Assembly: GCA_963575745.1 (NCBI GenBank)
Contig: CAUYUJ010014327.1
Coordinates: 763,838-827,837 of the forward strand
Source: Prorocentrum cordatum
Lineage: Eukaryota > Sar > Dinophyceae > Prorocentrales > Prorocentraceae
DNA: 64,000 nt
Reading direction: 5' to 3'
Part shown: positions 23,032 through 34,164 of the stretch, piece after piece
How positions within the stretch are numbered: the first letter of the stretch is position 1
Layout: every line of letters starts with the position of its first letter
Position numbers and translations under genes: made by a program
Notes under the pieces: model-generated
What the model was told of the DNA's origin: nothing
Seen by the model: the letters and a program-made list of their open reading frames with translations, nothing else
The model's database searches: none

Positions 23032-23229
23032 GAAGAACGACAAACACATAAAACATAAGCTTTTGGCGCTCCGCGCGCACTTCTTGGATTCGTGCTGACC
23101 CCCCCTCCCTGGCGCGCTCCGCGCGCCAGGGGCGGCGCCGGAGGCGCCGCCGGCGGGCCCAGGCGCGGATCCAAGAAATCCGCGCGGAGCGCCAAAAGCT
23201 TATGTTTTATGTGTTTGTTTCTTCTTCGA
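23032..23229. mobile_element. FB1 foldback element, copy 3 (best preserved)
   Basis: Arms of about 66 bp are nearly perfect inverted copies, sharing ACATAAAACATAAGC, TTTTGGCGCTCCGCGCG and TTCTTGGAT. The core has two nested GC hairpins: GGCGCGCTCCGCGCGCC and GGCGGCGCCGGAGGCGCCGCC-like sequence. GCTGCTTGG lies near both ends (23020 and 23243), a possible but displaced target duplication. Confidence 0.9.
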
Positions 23230-23247
23230 TTGTCCTGCTGCTCTGCT

Positions 23248-23345
23248 GCTTGGCTTGTGGATGCCACGACAATGGACACCCTAATCGTCCTACCATTGAA
23301 TTCGGAGAGATGTTCTAAACATGTTGTTGTAAACATGCTGTTTTA
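23248..23345 (+). repeat. C13 dispersed repeat, copy 1
   Basis: Reads TTGTGGATGCCACGACAATG, then CTACCATTGAATT, then TGTTCTAAACATGTTG. The same order occurs at 24170, 24312 and 29383. Confidence 0.8.
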
Positions 23346-23398
23346 CATGGCCAGAGATTATCGGCTGGCCCACGGTCCTGCATTAGGAGAACGAACGA

Positions 23399-23563
23399 TG
23401 ACATAAACATTAAAACTCGGAGGTCCGCGCGGATTTCTCGGATCCGCGCCGGACCCCCCTCCATGTCGCGTGGAGCGCGCCAGGGGCGGCGGCGGAGGCG
23501 CCGCCAGGGCGGTCCAGCGCGGACCCGAGAACAACGCGCGGACCCCCGCGCTTGTATGTTTAC
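23399..23563. mobile_element. FB1 foldback element, copy 4
   Basis: Left arm with GTCCGCGCGGATTTCTCGG, right arm with its degenerate complement, and the shared core GCGCGCCAGGGGCGGCGG. Lies only about 170 bp from copy 3, with a C13 repeat between them. Confidence 0.85.
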
Positions 23564-24164
23564 AGGCGAGGTACTGCCAGAAGGAACGCCAAATAAGGAA
23601 CAAAAAGGCTTTTCTGGCCACGGCGAGCCTAGGCCACAAGCCAATCCCGCGACATAGATCTAAGAAACGACCCAAATCCCCGAGCCCCTTCCGAACCCAA
23701 AGCGGTCCTTATTTCGGCGTCTTGGCTGTATGTCATCGCTCGTTCTCCTATGGCGTGCGGAGCCCCTGTTTTTTTCCACACGGTGTCGGGGGTGACAGGT
23801 GTCACCCCGACGCGCTTCTGTGACTGACCCAATGTTGCCTCCCAGAAGGCTCCCCAAAATGCAATGCGGAAAGGGGTCAAACAGGCAGGCCCAAAAAGGT
23901 CGCGAAGTGCAACGCGGAGGGGCGGTGACAGAGGCAGGCCCCTGCAAAACGAAACGTGCAACGCGGCAGGGGTCACACTGGCAGGCCAGGCGTCGTGGCT
24001 GTTGGTTGACTGGCCGTGCACTCCTCGCCTCCGCCTCAAGGCTTCCAAGACGGGCTGCAGGGCTTTGTCGCACGGCTGAGCACCGATGGGGGCCACGCGC
24101 GCGCTCCGCTCCTCCCCTCCCCCACCAGCCTCTCGGTCTCTCCCGCCTCCGCTGTCGCACAAAC
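23564..24164. other. No gene recognised
   Basis: Contains GCAGGCCC-flanked short repeats (CAACGCGGxGGGGxxACA at 23910 and 23955) and a small GTGTCGGGGGTGACAGGTGTCACC hairpin-like stretch near 23780-23806. Frames are ambiguous. Confidence 0.35.
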
Positions 24165-24475
24165 CTTGCGGATGCCACGACGTTGGACCCCCGAGCACGC
24201 CTACCATTGAATTGAACATGTTCCAGATGTCCTACACATGTTTTAAACATGCTCATTGTGGATACGCTTAAGTCACGTTGTAGACCTCCGCTGTCTCCGC
24301 CTCTGCTGTCGTTCAAATCTTGTGGATGGCGTGACGTTGGACAATCGAGCAAGCCTATCATTGAATTACATATGTCTTGATCATGTGTGAAAGATGTCCT
24401 ACACATGTTTTAAACATGTTCTTGTTTTAATACGCTTAAGACATGTGTGAAACATGTTGTAGACCTCTGGGAATC
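24165..24475 (+). repeat. C13 dispersed repeat, copies 2 and 3 in tandem
   Basis: Two copies (about 24165-24265 and 24305-24475) of GTGGATGxCxxGACGTTGGAC...CCTAxCATTGAATT, followed by ATGTCCTACACATGTTTTAAACATG. TTTAAACATGT-type palindromes are clustered. No ORF. Confidence 0.8.
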
Positions 24476-25165
24476 ATTTGGCGAAAGGTTTCCTCTCTAT
24501 TGATCGTCGTCTACAACTCAAGTCAGTCTCCGAATCCTCCAGGAAGAAGCACGGTGGGGTGGGGATCATGGCTCTCAGGGCAGCAAGCAGTCTAAGGGCC
24601 GTAGTCCAGGCGGGTGCCGTGCCAAATTCTGGCACAGCTTGCGGGGTGGCCGAAGCAGGTATCGGCGTCAGTCAAGGGTAGCCACTGCTGGCGATGCTGC
24701 TAGTGCCATGAGCAGCCTCTGATCCCGAGTTGATCATGCCCTGCACTTAGAACAAGACCATGGGGGAAATGCGGGGGAAATGCAAACTTACCTATCTGCA
24801 ACTGTCTTTACTGTTTGGCCTATCATTATTGATGCCTCAGTCGTCTACTTGCGTTCAGAGAGGGGGGAGGGGCATGTGTCATGCCATCTGGCCGCGGAGA
24901 AGGTCTCGCAAGGGGGACCCTCAGATGCTGCGAGATGCCCAGCGTAGCTTGTGCGAAGCAAGATGGTAGAGTGCTGGGTGATATCCCCGTGCGTATCACT
25001 GGTTGCTGTGTCGACGGGGAGGGCACATGCTTGGATATCTGGCACTGTGTCGAACGAATCAACATCATGTTGGAAGTCTTTGAATTTCCCCAACCAGAAA
25101 AGAATAGCGCGCGGAAATGGACTCGGCCCCAATCCCGCAGAGCTATCAGTGCGGTATGGCCCCTG
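24476..25165. other. No feature recognised
   Basis: Apparently unique DNA, slightly AT-richer. Short frames only. Confidence 0.45.
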
Positions 25166-26850
<1,685 letters not shown>

Positions 26851-26898
26851 GGTGGGAGAGTAGGACAAGTACGGATGTCTGCCCCTCACCCCCCCCCT

Positions 26899-26990
26899 TG
26901 CGCGCAGAGCCCCGCGCGGACCCAGGCGGGCGCGCCTCTCGCTGCTGCAGGAGCGGGAAGTCCGCGAGCTGGCGGGCCCCTCCTCCCCCT
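26899..26990 (+). CDS. Possible exon fragment after the GGA tract
   Basis: After a C run and GCGCGCAG (possible 3' splice site), one plus frame reads RARLSLLQEREVRELAGP with nearly all third positions G/C. It then runs into a TCC-rich tract. Too short to identify. Confidence 0.25.
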
Positions 26991-27165
26991 TTCTCCCACT
27001 TCCTCCTCCCTCCTCCTACCTCCTCCCGCCTCCTGTCTCCTCCCTCTTCCCTCCCTCGCTCGTCCCTCCGCCCCCCTGTTCCCTCCTCCCCCCTCCGCCT
27101 CCTCCTCAACCTTCATCCTCCTGCCTCCTCCTGCCTCCTCCTCCCTCCTCCGCCGGTCTGGCCAA
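26991..27165. repeat. Degenerate TCC tract
   Basis: Pyrimidine-rich CCTCCT repeats. Together with the upstream GGA tract it makes a loose inverted arrangement around the exon-like piece. Confidence 0.85.
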
Positions 27166-27258
27166 GGATGCGAGGCTTGCAAGTGCGGCAGTAGCTGTTG
27201 TGAATCAGGTGGCTCGGTCTTTCTTTGCATGAGCTCCTGGAGGAGCAAGACGTCTCAT

Positions 27259-27457
27259 GCTAGTGACGAACGAACAACACACACCCATACCCATAGGGAG
27301 GTCGGAGGGAGAAGGATTGGCTATGGGTATGGGTGCGGGTTGTCGGACCCCATGGGAGGCTCCCATTCGAGCGAGGAACCCCCTCCGACAACACGCACCC
27401 ATCGATCATTCCGTCCCCCCTATGGGTATGGGTGCGTGTTGATCGTTCGTCAGCTAG
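27259..27457. mobile_element. MITE-like element with 5-bp target duplication
   Basis: GCTAG at 27259-27263 and 27453-27457 flanks inverted ends starting TGACGAACGAACAACAC and finishing GTGTTGATCGTTCGTCA. The inverted similarity extends about 38 bp and includes CACCCATACCCATAGGG. A second inverted pair inside (GGGTGCGGGTTGTCGGA / TCCGACAACACGCACCC) makes a nested hairpin. No coding capacity. The best-defined single insertion in the window. Confidence 0.9.
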
Positions 27458-27731
27458 CGGCTGCTGCGGCCAATGGTTGGAGATGGCCCAAATGTGCTAA
27501 GCGGACCGCGGTAGCCCACCGAGGGCTGCCCACCGTGCGGGCCAAACCAGGACGGGGCGTGCAGGATCCGCTGCATGTGCGGGAATCAGGCGTATTTGGA
27601 CATCGTTCGCAAGGCGACGCAGCAGGCTGGAAAATTGGCAGGTCCTGCGCCTCGTCCTGGTGGAGTTCCTCCTCGAGGTGTTTGGTCCGATGCAGGTGCG
27701 CCCAAGAGCCCGCGGGCAGCGGCACGGCTGC

Positions 27732-27767
<36 letters not shown>

Positions 27768-27780
27768 CGGCCCAGACATC
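27458..27780 (+). other. Coding-like segment ending in (GAC)n
   Basis: A plus frame contains IRCMCGNQAYLDIVRKATQQ and then a Gly/Pro-rich stretch, before GAC repeats at 27736-27770. Codon bias is weaker than in the stronger exons. Could be an old retroelement or exon fragment; unidentified. Confidence 0.25.
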
Positions 27781-28019
27781 CTCCGACAGGTTGCTCTTGA
27801 TCTAGGATCCCGACTCCTTGTTTCTCCGGGGGCAGCTCTGCATCCCGGGATCCGTTTCCGATGGCCCCACGGGCCCCGGGGAAGCGGCCCCCAGAGGTGC
27901 CGCCATGCCGGGGACAGACGCGCCGTGATTGACCAGAGACAGATCGTCGGATGCCTGGGGACGCGCGCGGGGCCTCCACCGCCGCCCTCGGCGGCAGCTC
28001 ACGTTTGCCTCCCGTGCCT

Positions 28020-28085
28020 TGCCGGCTCTGGCGTATCGACGCTGACCGACGCTGACCGGCGCTGATCGGCGCCGAATCGGCGCGC
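28020..28085. repeat. TCGACGCTGACC short tandem repeat
   Basis: Five or so degenerate 10-11 bp units (CGACGCTGAC, CGGCGCTGAT, CGGCGCCGAA). Related to the R10 arrays at 45770 and 49340. Confidence 0.75.
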
Positions 28086-28117
28086 TCTCTTCGATTACCA
28101 GACACCACCGCACGCTA

Positions 28118-28276
28118 TGGGGAAGCCAAAAGGTGCCGCTACCGCTACCCCCCGGACCTCTCCTGGGGACCAGAATTTCGAGGCGAATCCAACGGTGGCG
28201 ACATGGGCATCCCAAGAGGCCCAAAAAGGGGGCTAAACGGGAGAAGGGTAGAAGTATGGGTGCCTATGCCTCCTCC
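28118..28276 (+). mobile_element. F3 element, copy 1
   Basis: Starts GGGGAAGCCAAAAGGTGCC, has the family centre CAGAATTTCGAGGCGAATCC and GGCCCAAAAAGG, and ends GCCTATGCCTCCTCCGA. ACGC occurs at both flanks and may be a target duplication. Other copies at 30031, 52169, 57837 and 59092. Confidence 0.85.
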
Positions 28277-29257
28277 GACGCCAGGTGCACGCTCTGGACG
28301 GCACTGCGAGGACACAGACACACAAGGCTCCCACGAGCTGCTGCCGAGCGGATCGTCGGAGGCCCAGGGGGCGAGCGCGGGGGCCTGCCTCCACCGCAGC
28401 CCGCACGGGCGGACGCGCCGCGGGCCGCCTCGAGAGCACCTCCGAGATGGGAGGGGGCCACGAGCACCTCGCGCGGCGACGGCGCCGACGCCGACGCCGA
28501 CGCCGATTGTCTGTCCCGTCGCGCCGCGATCCGCGTCGAGTCGGCGTCGAGCGTCCAACGTCCGCGTCGGGGTGCAAGAGAAAGGCCGCCGTGTGTAGGG
28601 CAGGGGAGCAAACGCCCCCCGAAGACGCGCGGTAATCAGAGAGGGGGACTGGCGAATCAGCACACGCAGCTGGCTTGTGAGGTGGGACGGTCATAGAGGG
28701 CAGAAAATCCACCCCCATAATGATCACCCCGACACGCGAAGCCGTTTAGTAAACGCACCCACAGAAGGAATCAAACAAGGCAAGGCTATTTTGAATAAAC
28801 GCCCACAGCCGTGTAGTAAACGCCGATTGTCGGGTCCGGGTGGTTTTTCCTTCCTTGAGTTAGTATGGGTTTGAGCGGCTCGGGGGTGGCAAAACAGCGA
28901 CTTGCTGCGCGGGTCAAGATAAGCGACGTCGACCGTGGTTCCCGAAGAGGCGGTGTGGTCTAAGAATGGCGTTCCAGACCGGCTGGCTGCGGAGGCCCTG
29001 CGGTGGCCACCGCCCCAGCGGGGGGGTCTGAAACCAGGCGGGGGCCGCGGGAACCACGCCTCATAGGCAGCTTCAGGCGCTGCGCCGCTGTCCTCCCGGC
29101 TGGGGGGGGAGGAGGAGGGGGGGGAGCATCGAGCTGGGATCAGTGCTGGGCCCCAGGTGCCCCGCACACTCGCACGCTCCTGGGCGGGGATGGGGGCACC
29201 TGGGCCCCTCTCGGCGATCCCTGGGCGAGCTGGGGTGAAGCCGGGCCTGCCCTCTCG
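28277..29257. other. No gene recognised
   Basis: 28480-28510 has a short GCCGACGCC repeat. The remainder is mixed DNA with a G run near 29100-29125. No frame is convincing. Confidence 0.35.
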
Positions 29258-29390
29258 TCACAGGGGGAGTTTGGACGAAAGATAAAATATAGCCAAAAAC
29301 AGATACACCCAAGCTGTCAAAAATACTCAGAAAATCGTTCCTTGACTATGTTTTTTTTATTATTATTTTTAATTTCCCTCCTGTTGTGGA
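29258..29390 (+). mobile_element. Decayed T2-like element
   Basis: Has CAGGGGGAGTTTGGACGAAAGATAAAATA, an AT-rich centre with CCTTGACTATGTTTTTT, and a CCCTCCTG end, in T2 order, but the outer termini are missing. Confidence 0.45.
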
Positions 29391-29530
29391 TGCCATGACA
29401 ATGGACACTCTAACAATCCAATACTTGAATTTGATATGTGTTTAAAATGTGTAAAGCATGTTCTAAAACTGTTTCAAACATGGTTTATACATGTGACATG
29501 TTTGAAACATCTTTTAGACATCTGGAAACT
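29383..29530 (+). repeat. C13 dispersed repeat, copy 4
   Basis: TTGTGGATGCCATGACAATG, a CTTGAATTTG block, then TGTTTAAAATG, TGTTCTAAAACTG and GACATGTTTGAAACATC palindromic motifs. Continues into TCTGGAAACTACTTGGC, also seen after copy 3. Confidence 0.8.
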
Positions 29531-29581
29531 ACTTGGCAGCACGCTTGCTCTCCATTAGTCGCCTTCCACATCCCTCCTGCA

Positions 29582-29720
29582 GAGGGCCAGGCCCGACTTC
29601 CAGCTGGGGCTCCGTGCGCCCCGAGCCCATGCCCCTCGCTCGAGCTGCCCCCCCGGGCGCCTCGGAGAGAGTCCGAGGAGATGGGCGGCGGCGCCCCGGA
29701 GGAACGCCGCGCGACACCGC
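29582..29720 (+). CDS. Possible exon fragment downstream of a C13 repeat
   Basis: CACATCCCTCCTGCAG is a good 3' splice site. The next codons read ARPDFQLGLRAPRAHAP, mostly with G/C third positions. The frame stays open for about 100 codons, but a competing frame is equally open. Unidentified. Confidence 0.2.
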
Positions 29721-30030
29721 CTGCCATCGCTCTGGCGTCCATTCCCCGAGCATTTTGTGTCGCTCCTCCGCGCGTGCTCTTGTTCGCCAGGTGGTCCAGG
29801 ATGTTCCCCGATGGTCCTCGCCGAGAGCAAATGCACGCGTCCGAGCGATGCCAAGACATCAACCAGCGACTTGCTCGCCCAGCCACGAAAACCCTCTTGA
29901 GAGCGGTCCGCGGGGACCCCTCCCTGGGCCCATCCCGACCCGCTCTTCCAGGCAGTAGGACGAAGAGGATCTCTGAGATCTGGCGGCTCCGGAAGCCTTC
30001 TCAGAGCGCACGGCCGTCCGAGGCAGATCT

Positions 30031-30199
30031 GGGGAAACCAAAAGGTATACCGATACCGCTACTCCCTGGACCCCTTTCGGGGTGCGTTCTGACCAGAATT
30101 TCGAGGCGAATCCAGCGGTGGCCACGAGGGCCTCCGAGGAGGCCCAAAAAGAGGAAAACGAGGAAAGGGTAGAGGTATGGGTACCTTTTCCTCCTCTGA
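30031..30199 (+). mobile_element. F3 element, copy 2
   Basis: Starts GGGGAAACCAAAAGGTATAC and ends GGTACCTTTTCCTCCTCTGA; the ends are partly inverted copies (AAAAGGTA / TACCTTTT). AGATC flanks both sides, a likely 5-bp target duplication. The centre has CAGAATTTCGAGGCGAATCC. Confidence 0.85.
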
Positions 30200-30597
30200 A
30201 GATCCAACCAGGGCTACGAGAAACTCCCAGGAGGCCCAGAGAGGATGCGCAGGAACGTCACCGGAAGGCCACCACTGCCTCGACAGGGTCGCCGCCGCCG
30301 GCCCGTGCGGGCGGGGGTGCCCCGAGCGGACGCCGCGGGGGGGAGGGCCAAAACAGTCGGCATCGGCCGACGCCGACTGCAGGTGCCGAACATCGGCATT
30401 GGCATCGGCCGATGCCGGTGCACATGGGACGACACGAAGCACAAAGGGACAAGACGAGACAAAAAGAGAGACCTGGAGGAGAAACAAGAACAGACAGGGA
30501 CAGCAGAGAGATACGCAACAGGACACGAACGACCCGTCCGCACCGTCCGAACGGACTGGGCGGCCAGAGGAGGCCCGGGGGACATCGGAGAATCGTT
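30200..30597. other. No gene recognised
   Basis: GC-rich with a short CGGCATTGGCATCGGCCG repeat around 30355-30415. No exon-like frame. Confidence 0.4.
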
Positions 30598-30762
30598 ATG
30601 TCGGGCGTGTCCCCCTACAGGGGGATTCTCGACAAACAAAAAAAAAATACCCCAAAGAGGCCACAAAATACTCAAAAAAAAAGCCCCATACGATTTTTGG
30701 ACTATTTTTTGGCTTATCTTTGGGGTGTCTTTGGTTTCTCGTCGAACATCCCCCTTAAGACC
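30598..30762 (+). mobile_element. T2 element
   Basis: Left end TCGGGCGTGTCCCCCTACAG then TTCTCGACAAACA. AT-rich centre with CGATTTTTGGACTATTTT. Right end TTTCTCGTCGAACATCCCCC then TTAA. Inner arms are inverted copies. Confidence 0.8.
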
Positions 30763-30938
30763 ATCGGGCCAGCACGTGCGTCCGCCTCCCGGGCCGCGGC
30801 GGCACGGACGCCCCGGGATATCGGGCGGGCCGCGGCCGCGCCGTGGACGCCCCGCGCGGCGCCCTGCACGCCTCTGCAGCGACCGCAGCGGGCCGCAGCG
30901 AGGAGTCGGCAGAAGCGCAGCGGACCGCCGCGGCCGAG

Positions 30939-31285
30939 ATGGCGGCACGCACAAGGGGGTACAGTCAGAAATCCTGACAAAGGACGCGCGGTAAGGACGC
31001 AAGACCCTTGGAAGCCGAAGTTGGGATTTCTGGGGCGGCGGACGACGAAAACCTCAAGGACGCAAGAGCAAGGAAGAGCAAGGACGCAAGGGTACCCTGA
31101 GCACAGTCGCGCGTCCTTATTAGGGTTTATTGACTGTAGGGGGAGGAGGGAGGGCTTCTTAGAAGAAGGCTGCTTCTTAGAAGGCGCTGGCCTCACATGT
31201 ACAGAGAAGGCCTGCGCCTTCTAAGAAGCAGGGGTGCTTCTACGAAGCCCTCCCCCCTCCCCCCACCCCCCTCTGCGCGTGGCTG
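30939..31285. mobile_element. H6 element interrupted by a nested insertion
   Basis: The left end GGCGGCACGCACAAGGGGGT (30941-30960) continues at 31138 with AGGGGGAGGAGGGAGGGCTTC and ends CCCCCTCTGCGCGTGGC. Compared with the uninterrupted copy at 37788, this copy is split by the 30961-31137 insertion. The body is rich in CTTCTTAGAAG palindromes. Confidence 0.8.
30961..31137. mobile_element. Nested TA-flanked MITE (CAGTCA ends)
   Basis: Inverted ends CAGTCAGAAATCCTGAC... and ...GTTTATTGACTG, flanked by TA on both sides. The end-to-end similarity extends about 30 bp to GGACGCGCG. CAGT-type ends with a TA duplication are typical of Tc1/mariner-related elements (known family property). The uninterrupted H6 copy has GGGGGTGTAGGG here, supplying the TA. 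Non-coding, 177 bp including both TAs. Confidence 0.8.
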
Positions 31286-32084
31286 AAGTCGGCGAGCGCA
31301 TCGGGCCGCAGCGGCCGAGAACGCCGCCGAATCGGACCCAGTCGGGCCGAGACGGCCCCCGACGGGCGACGCGGCGGCGGTGGCACATCGGCCGACGGTC
31401 ACAGGACCTGACCCCCAGGCGAGCGAACTGCAGCAAACGCTGGCGCCGCTGTCCAGATGGGACAAGCACCGTCAATATTTCCAGTTCGTTCGTGATTTTT
31501 CTATAGTTCGCTGAAGTTGCATCCAGAATGGCGGTGTGGCATGATTTTCGAAATGCGCCCACAACAGATGATGCAGGTTGCATGCGCGTGGATTGATACA
31601 TGCCTCGCTTTCGGACAATTCAGCTGAAGGTTAGGAATATAGCAAGACGGGCATCAAATCGTCATGGAAGAAGAACTTCGGGCAACTAGAAACCCCGTTG
31701 ACTCGTACTTTGCGGTCCGAACTGGTGGACGGAACTGATCTGGGGGTTATGTAACAACTTCCATCTTCGCCTGCACTTCCGTCATGGGAGACAGAACGCC
31801 ATCGTCGCACCAGCCGAGGTGCGCAAAGGGCGCCATCTGAGCAGGAAGGCAACGGCTTCCCAAGAAGAGGCAGCCGTTCTCGAGAAATCAGCCGCTGTTG
31901 TATAGTTCAGCCGATGATGCAGTCCTGGCCAGCTCTGCAGGAGTTACAGGCTGCAGGGCAACGGAACCTGATGAAACAAAAGAGCAGATATTGGCGCGGG
32001 AGGAAATGGGCACAGGAGAAGGAGGACAAGAGAGAGAGGGGGCCAAGGAGTGCCATGAGGAAGCGGGGAGCGGGAGAGTGGAGG
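31286..32084. other. No gene recognised
   Basis: 31286-31460 is GC-rich. 31461-31900 is AT-richer and apparently unique. A plus frame from 31914 (SADDAVLASSAGVTGCRATE) leads into the exon-like segment below, but with weaker bias. Confidence 0.35.
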
Positions 32085-32225
32085 GTTTCTTCCTCGGCGC
32101 TGTGCCCGCGCGAAGTTCTCCGCGAGGCGACCAATGCCGAGCTGGGCCAGAGACGCGTGCGCGAACGCGTGCCCCAGGCGGGGGTCACAGGCGGGGCCTT
32201 CGCCAGGTGGCGGATGGGGGGGAGA
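32085..32225 (+). CDS. Exon-like segment with a paralogue at 35181
   Basis: Plus frame containing LCPREVLREATNAELGQRRV and later TGGAFARWRMGG, with about 90% G/C third positions. The first 17 codons align with a segment at 35181-35238 with one whole-codon gap and a synonymous GCG/GCC change, supporting coding ancestry. Unidentified; boundaries uncertain. Confidence 0.45.
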
Positions 32226-32299
32226 AGGCCAGGAAGAGGAGACAAGGAGGAGCAGGATGCGAGAGGCAGTGCGTTGACGAGGAAGGGGTGGGGAAGAGG

Positions 32300-32515
32300 A
32301 TGGGGGGAGGAGGAGGAGGAGGAGGAGGAGGAGAAGGAGGAGGAAGAGGAGAACGCAACAGGCATCACAGCTAATGTTAGTCGAACGTCAAAGGAAGAGA
32401 AGAGGAGGAGGAGGAAGAGGAGGAGGAGGAGGAGGAGGAGAACGCAACAGGCATCTCACCTAGTGTTATTCTAACGTCGAAAGGAAGAAGAGAAAGAGGA
32501 GGAGGAGGAGGAGGC
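32300..32515. repeat. Two GGA tracts with a duplicated linker
   Basis: GGA repeats at 32305-32350 and 32395-32440 are each followed by AACGCAACAGGCATC, then a TAGT..TAACGTC-like linker: a tandem duplication of about 90 bp. Confidence 0.85.
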
Positions 32516-33040
32516 AGGCGCAGAGGGATGACTGCCGGGCGCTGCCGCAAGCTGTACACGCGGCCTTGACATTAACAACAAACGAGCCTCGGCAGAGAAG
32601 CGGCCCCTCCGGTGCGGCACGTTCATGCCGTGATGACATCGGCCCTCGATTATGACACTTTGTGAGCCGCTCAGTCTTGAGCAGTCTTCGACGACCGCAC
32701 AATCGGCGGGGGAATAGCGGGTGACGATAGCACCACGTTGCTCCGGGACCTCCCCAGGTGCATCGATGACGGAGAGAATCCAGCCATGGCGACGAGAGGT
32801 CTCCAAGACGAACACCGGTATCGGTACTTTTTCCTCCTCTGATGCCGTGTGGATTGCGAGCCGCGGCTGCTCTCGATGCGCCACGGGGCGCGCGACCCGA
32901 ATCATCCGTTACCAGAATCTCCGACGACGCTTTGGACGAACCACTCCCGACTTCAATTCGGCCTCTGGTCAGGAACTCCCGTAGCGAGCGAGCCGTCGAC
33001 ATCCTCGAAACGCTCGCTTGGACCCCAACTCGCCGTCTAC
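32516..33040 (-). other. Coding-like minus-strand segment with F3 remnant
   Basis: A minus frame from 32905 contains HGWILSVIDAPGEVPEQRGA and ARLLLMSRPRV. Another minus frame upstream has ARSLREFLTRGRIEVGS. Bias is moderate and frames overlap. GGTATCGGTACTTTTTCCTC at 32817 is a remnant of an F3 end. Probably decayed coding sequence; unidentified. Confidence 0.25.
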
Positions 33041-33200
33041 ACTTAGGTCGGGCATGTCCGCCTACATGCGGATGTTGGAGGACAAATGTAAACAAAAAGA
33101 GAAATTCCAAAATAATCGCAAATAAACGACAAATCGTCCCCTGACTTTTTCTTTCTATTTTTGAGAATTCCTCCTGAAGAAAGACATGCCCAACTTAAGT
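33041..33200 (+). mobile_element. T2 element
   Basis: Ends ACTTAGGTCGGGCATGTC and GACATGCCCAACTTAAGT are inverted copies. CTAC flanks both sides (33037-33040 and 33201-33204). The centre has CGTCCCCTGACTTTTTC. About 160 bp, non-coding. Confidence 0.9.
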
Positions 33201-33340
33201 CTACTCTTTGCCGGAATTCGGCCCCCTCCAGGCGCCGCCACAGCGTCGGGGATATCGCGCGAACCTGCCGAGGCTTCTCTCTGGCAGGCGAGGCCGGCAC
33301 TGGCAGTCAGATCCTGCGCAGCTTCATGGCCACGTCGATT

Positions 33341-33624
33341 ACGCGGCCCAGGACCTCCTGGGGGAGGCACCGCGAGCAACGGGCACCGTACCCACGCCCT
33401 CCCCGCCCGGAGTCGGGGGCGCGGCCCCGTGGACATGCGGTCGCACGGACACCACCCGCGCGGGGCATCCTTGAAAACACTTACGCGGCCCAGGACCTCC
33501 TGGGAGAGGCACCGCGAGCAACGGGCACCATCTCCACGCCCTCCCCGTCTGGAGCCGGGGGCGCGACCCCGCGGATGTGCGGTCGCACGGACACCACCCG
33601 CGCGGGGCATCCTTGAAAACACGC
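33341..33624. repeat. 142-bp tandem duplication
   Basis: ACGCGGCCCAGGACCTCCTG begins at 33341 and again at 33483. The two 142-bp units differ at a handful of bases. A partial third copy of the end (GGGGCATCCTTGAAAACACG) is followed by unique sequence. Confidence 0.9.
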
Positions 33625-34160
33625 CCCGTGTCCACTGGATCGCGGCCCAGGGCCGCGAGACCGTGGGTACGAATTGGAGGCGGCCAGGGGGTCTGAGATG
33701 GAAAACCCGCGAGAGAATCGGTGAAGACGGGGGGGACAAGATCAGATCCACTCAAAAGTGGTCTCTGTATCTCTCTCGAGGTCCATCTGGTGCAATGTTT
33801 CACCCGGATCCGATTTTGAAGGCCTGCCGGAACCCGAAGATGGCCTCGGAGGCCTCGGAGGCAAACGAATTTTCGAGCCGAGCCCAGCATCTCGAACCTC
33901 GCCCCCCATTCCTGCTCGCCAGACCACTGATTCTGGGCCACCTCAGACCCCCAGCCGGCTCCCAGGCGCAGGAGGAGGAGATGAATTGTTGACGCTTCGC
34001 GAACCTCACCAGCCCATCCAGAAACGATGCCCAGAGGAATTGCCTGGATCAGGGAAGTGGGCAGCACACAGAGGAAGCCATTATGAGACATCTTGGGATA
34101 TCTTGAGCCATCTTGGCGGTTATCTTGGGCTCTCCCAGGCGCTCTTGGAGTCATCTTAAT
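33625..34160. other. No gene recognised
   Basis: Apparently unique DNA; GGAGGCCTCGGAGGCC near 33847. No reliable exon. Confidence 0.4.
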
Positions 34161-34164
34161 CAGT

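Noticed and set aside
27285-27440. Telomeric repeat
   Set aside because: CCCATACCCATA occurs only as short copies inside the TIRs of a MITE, not as an array at an end.
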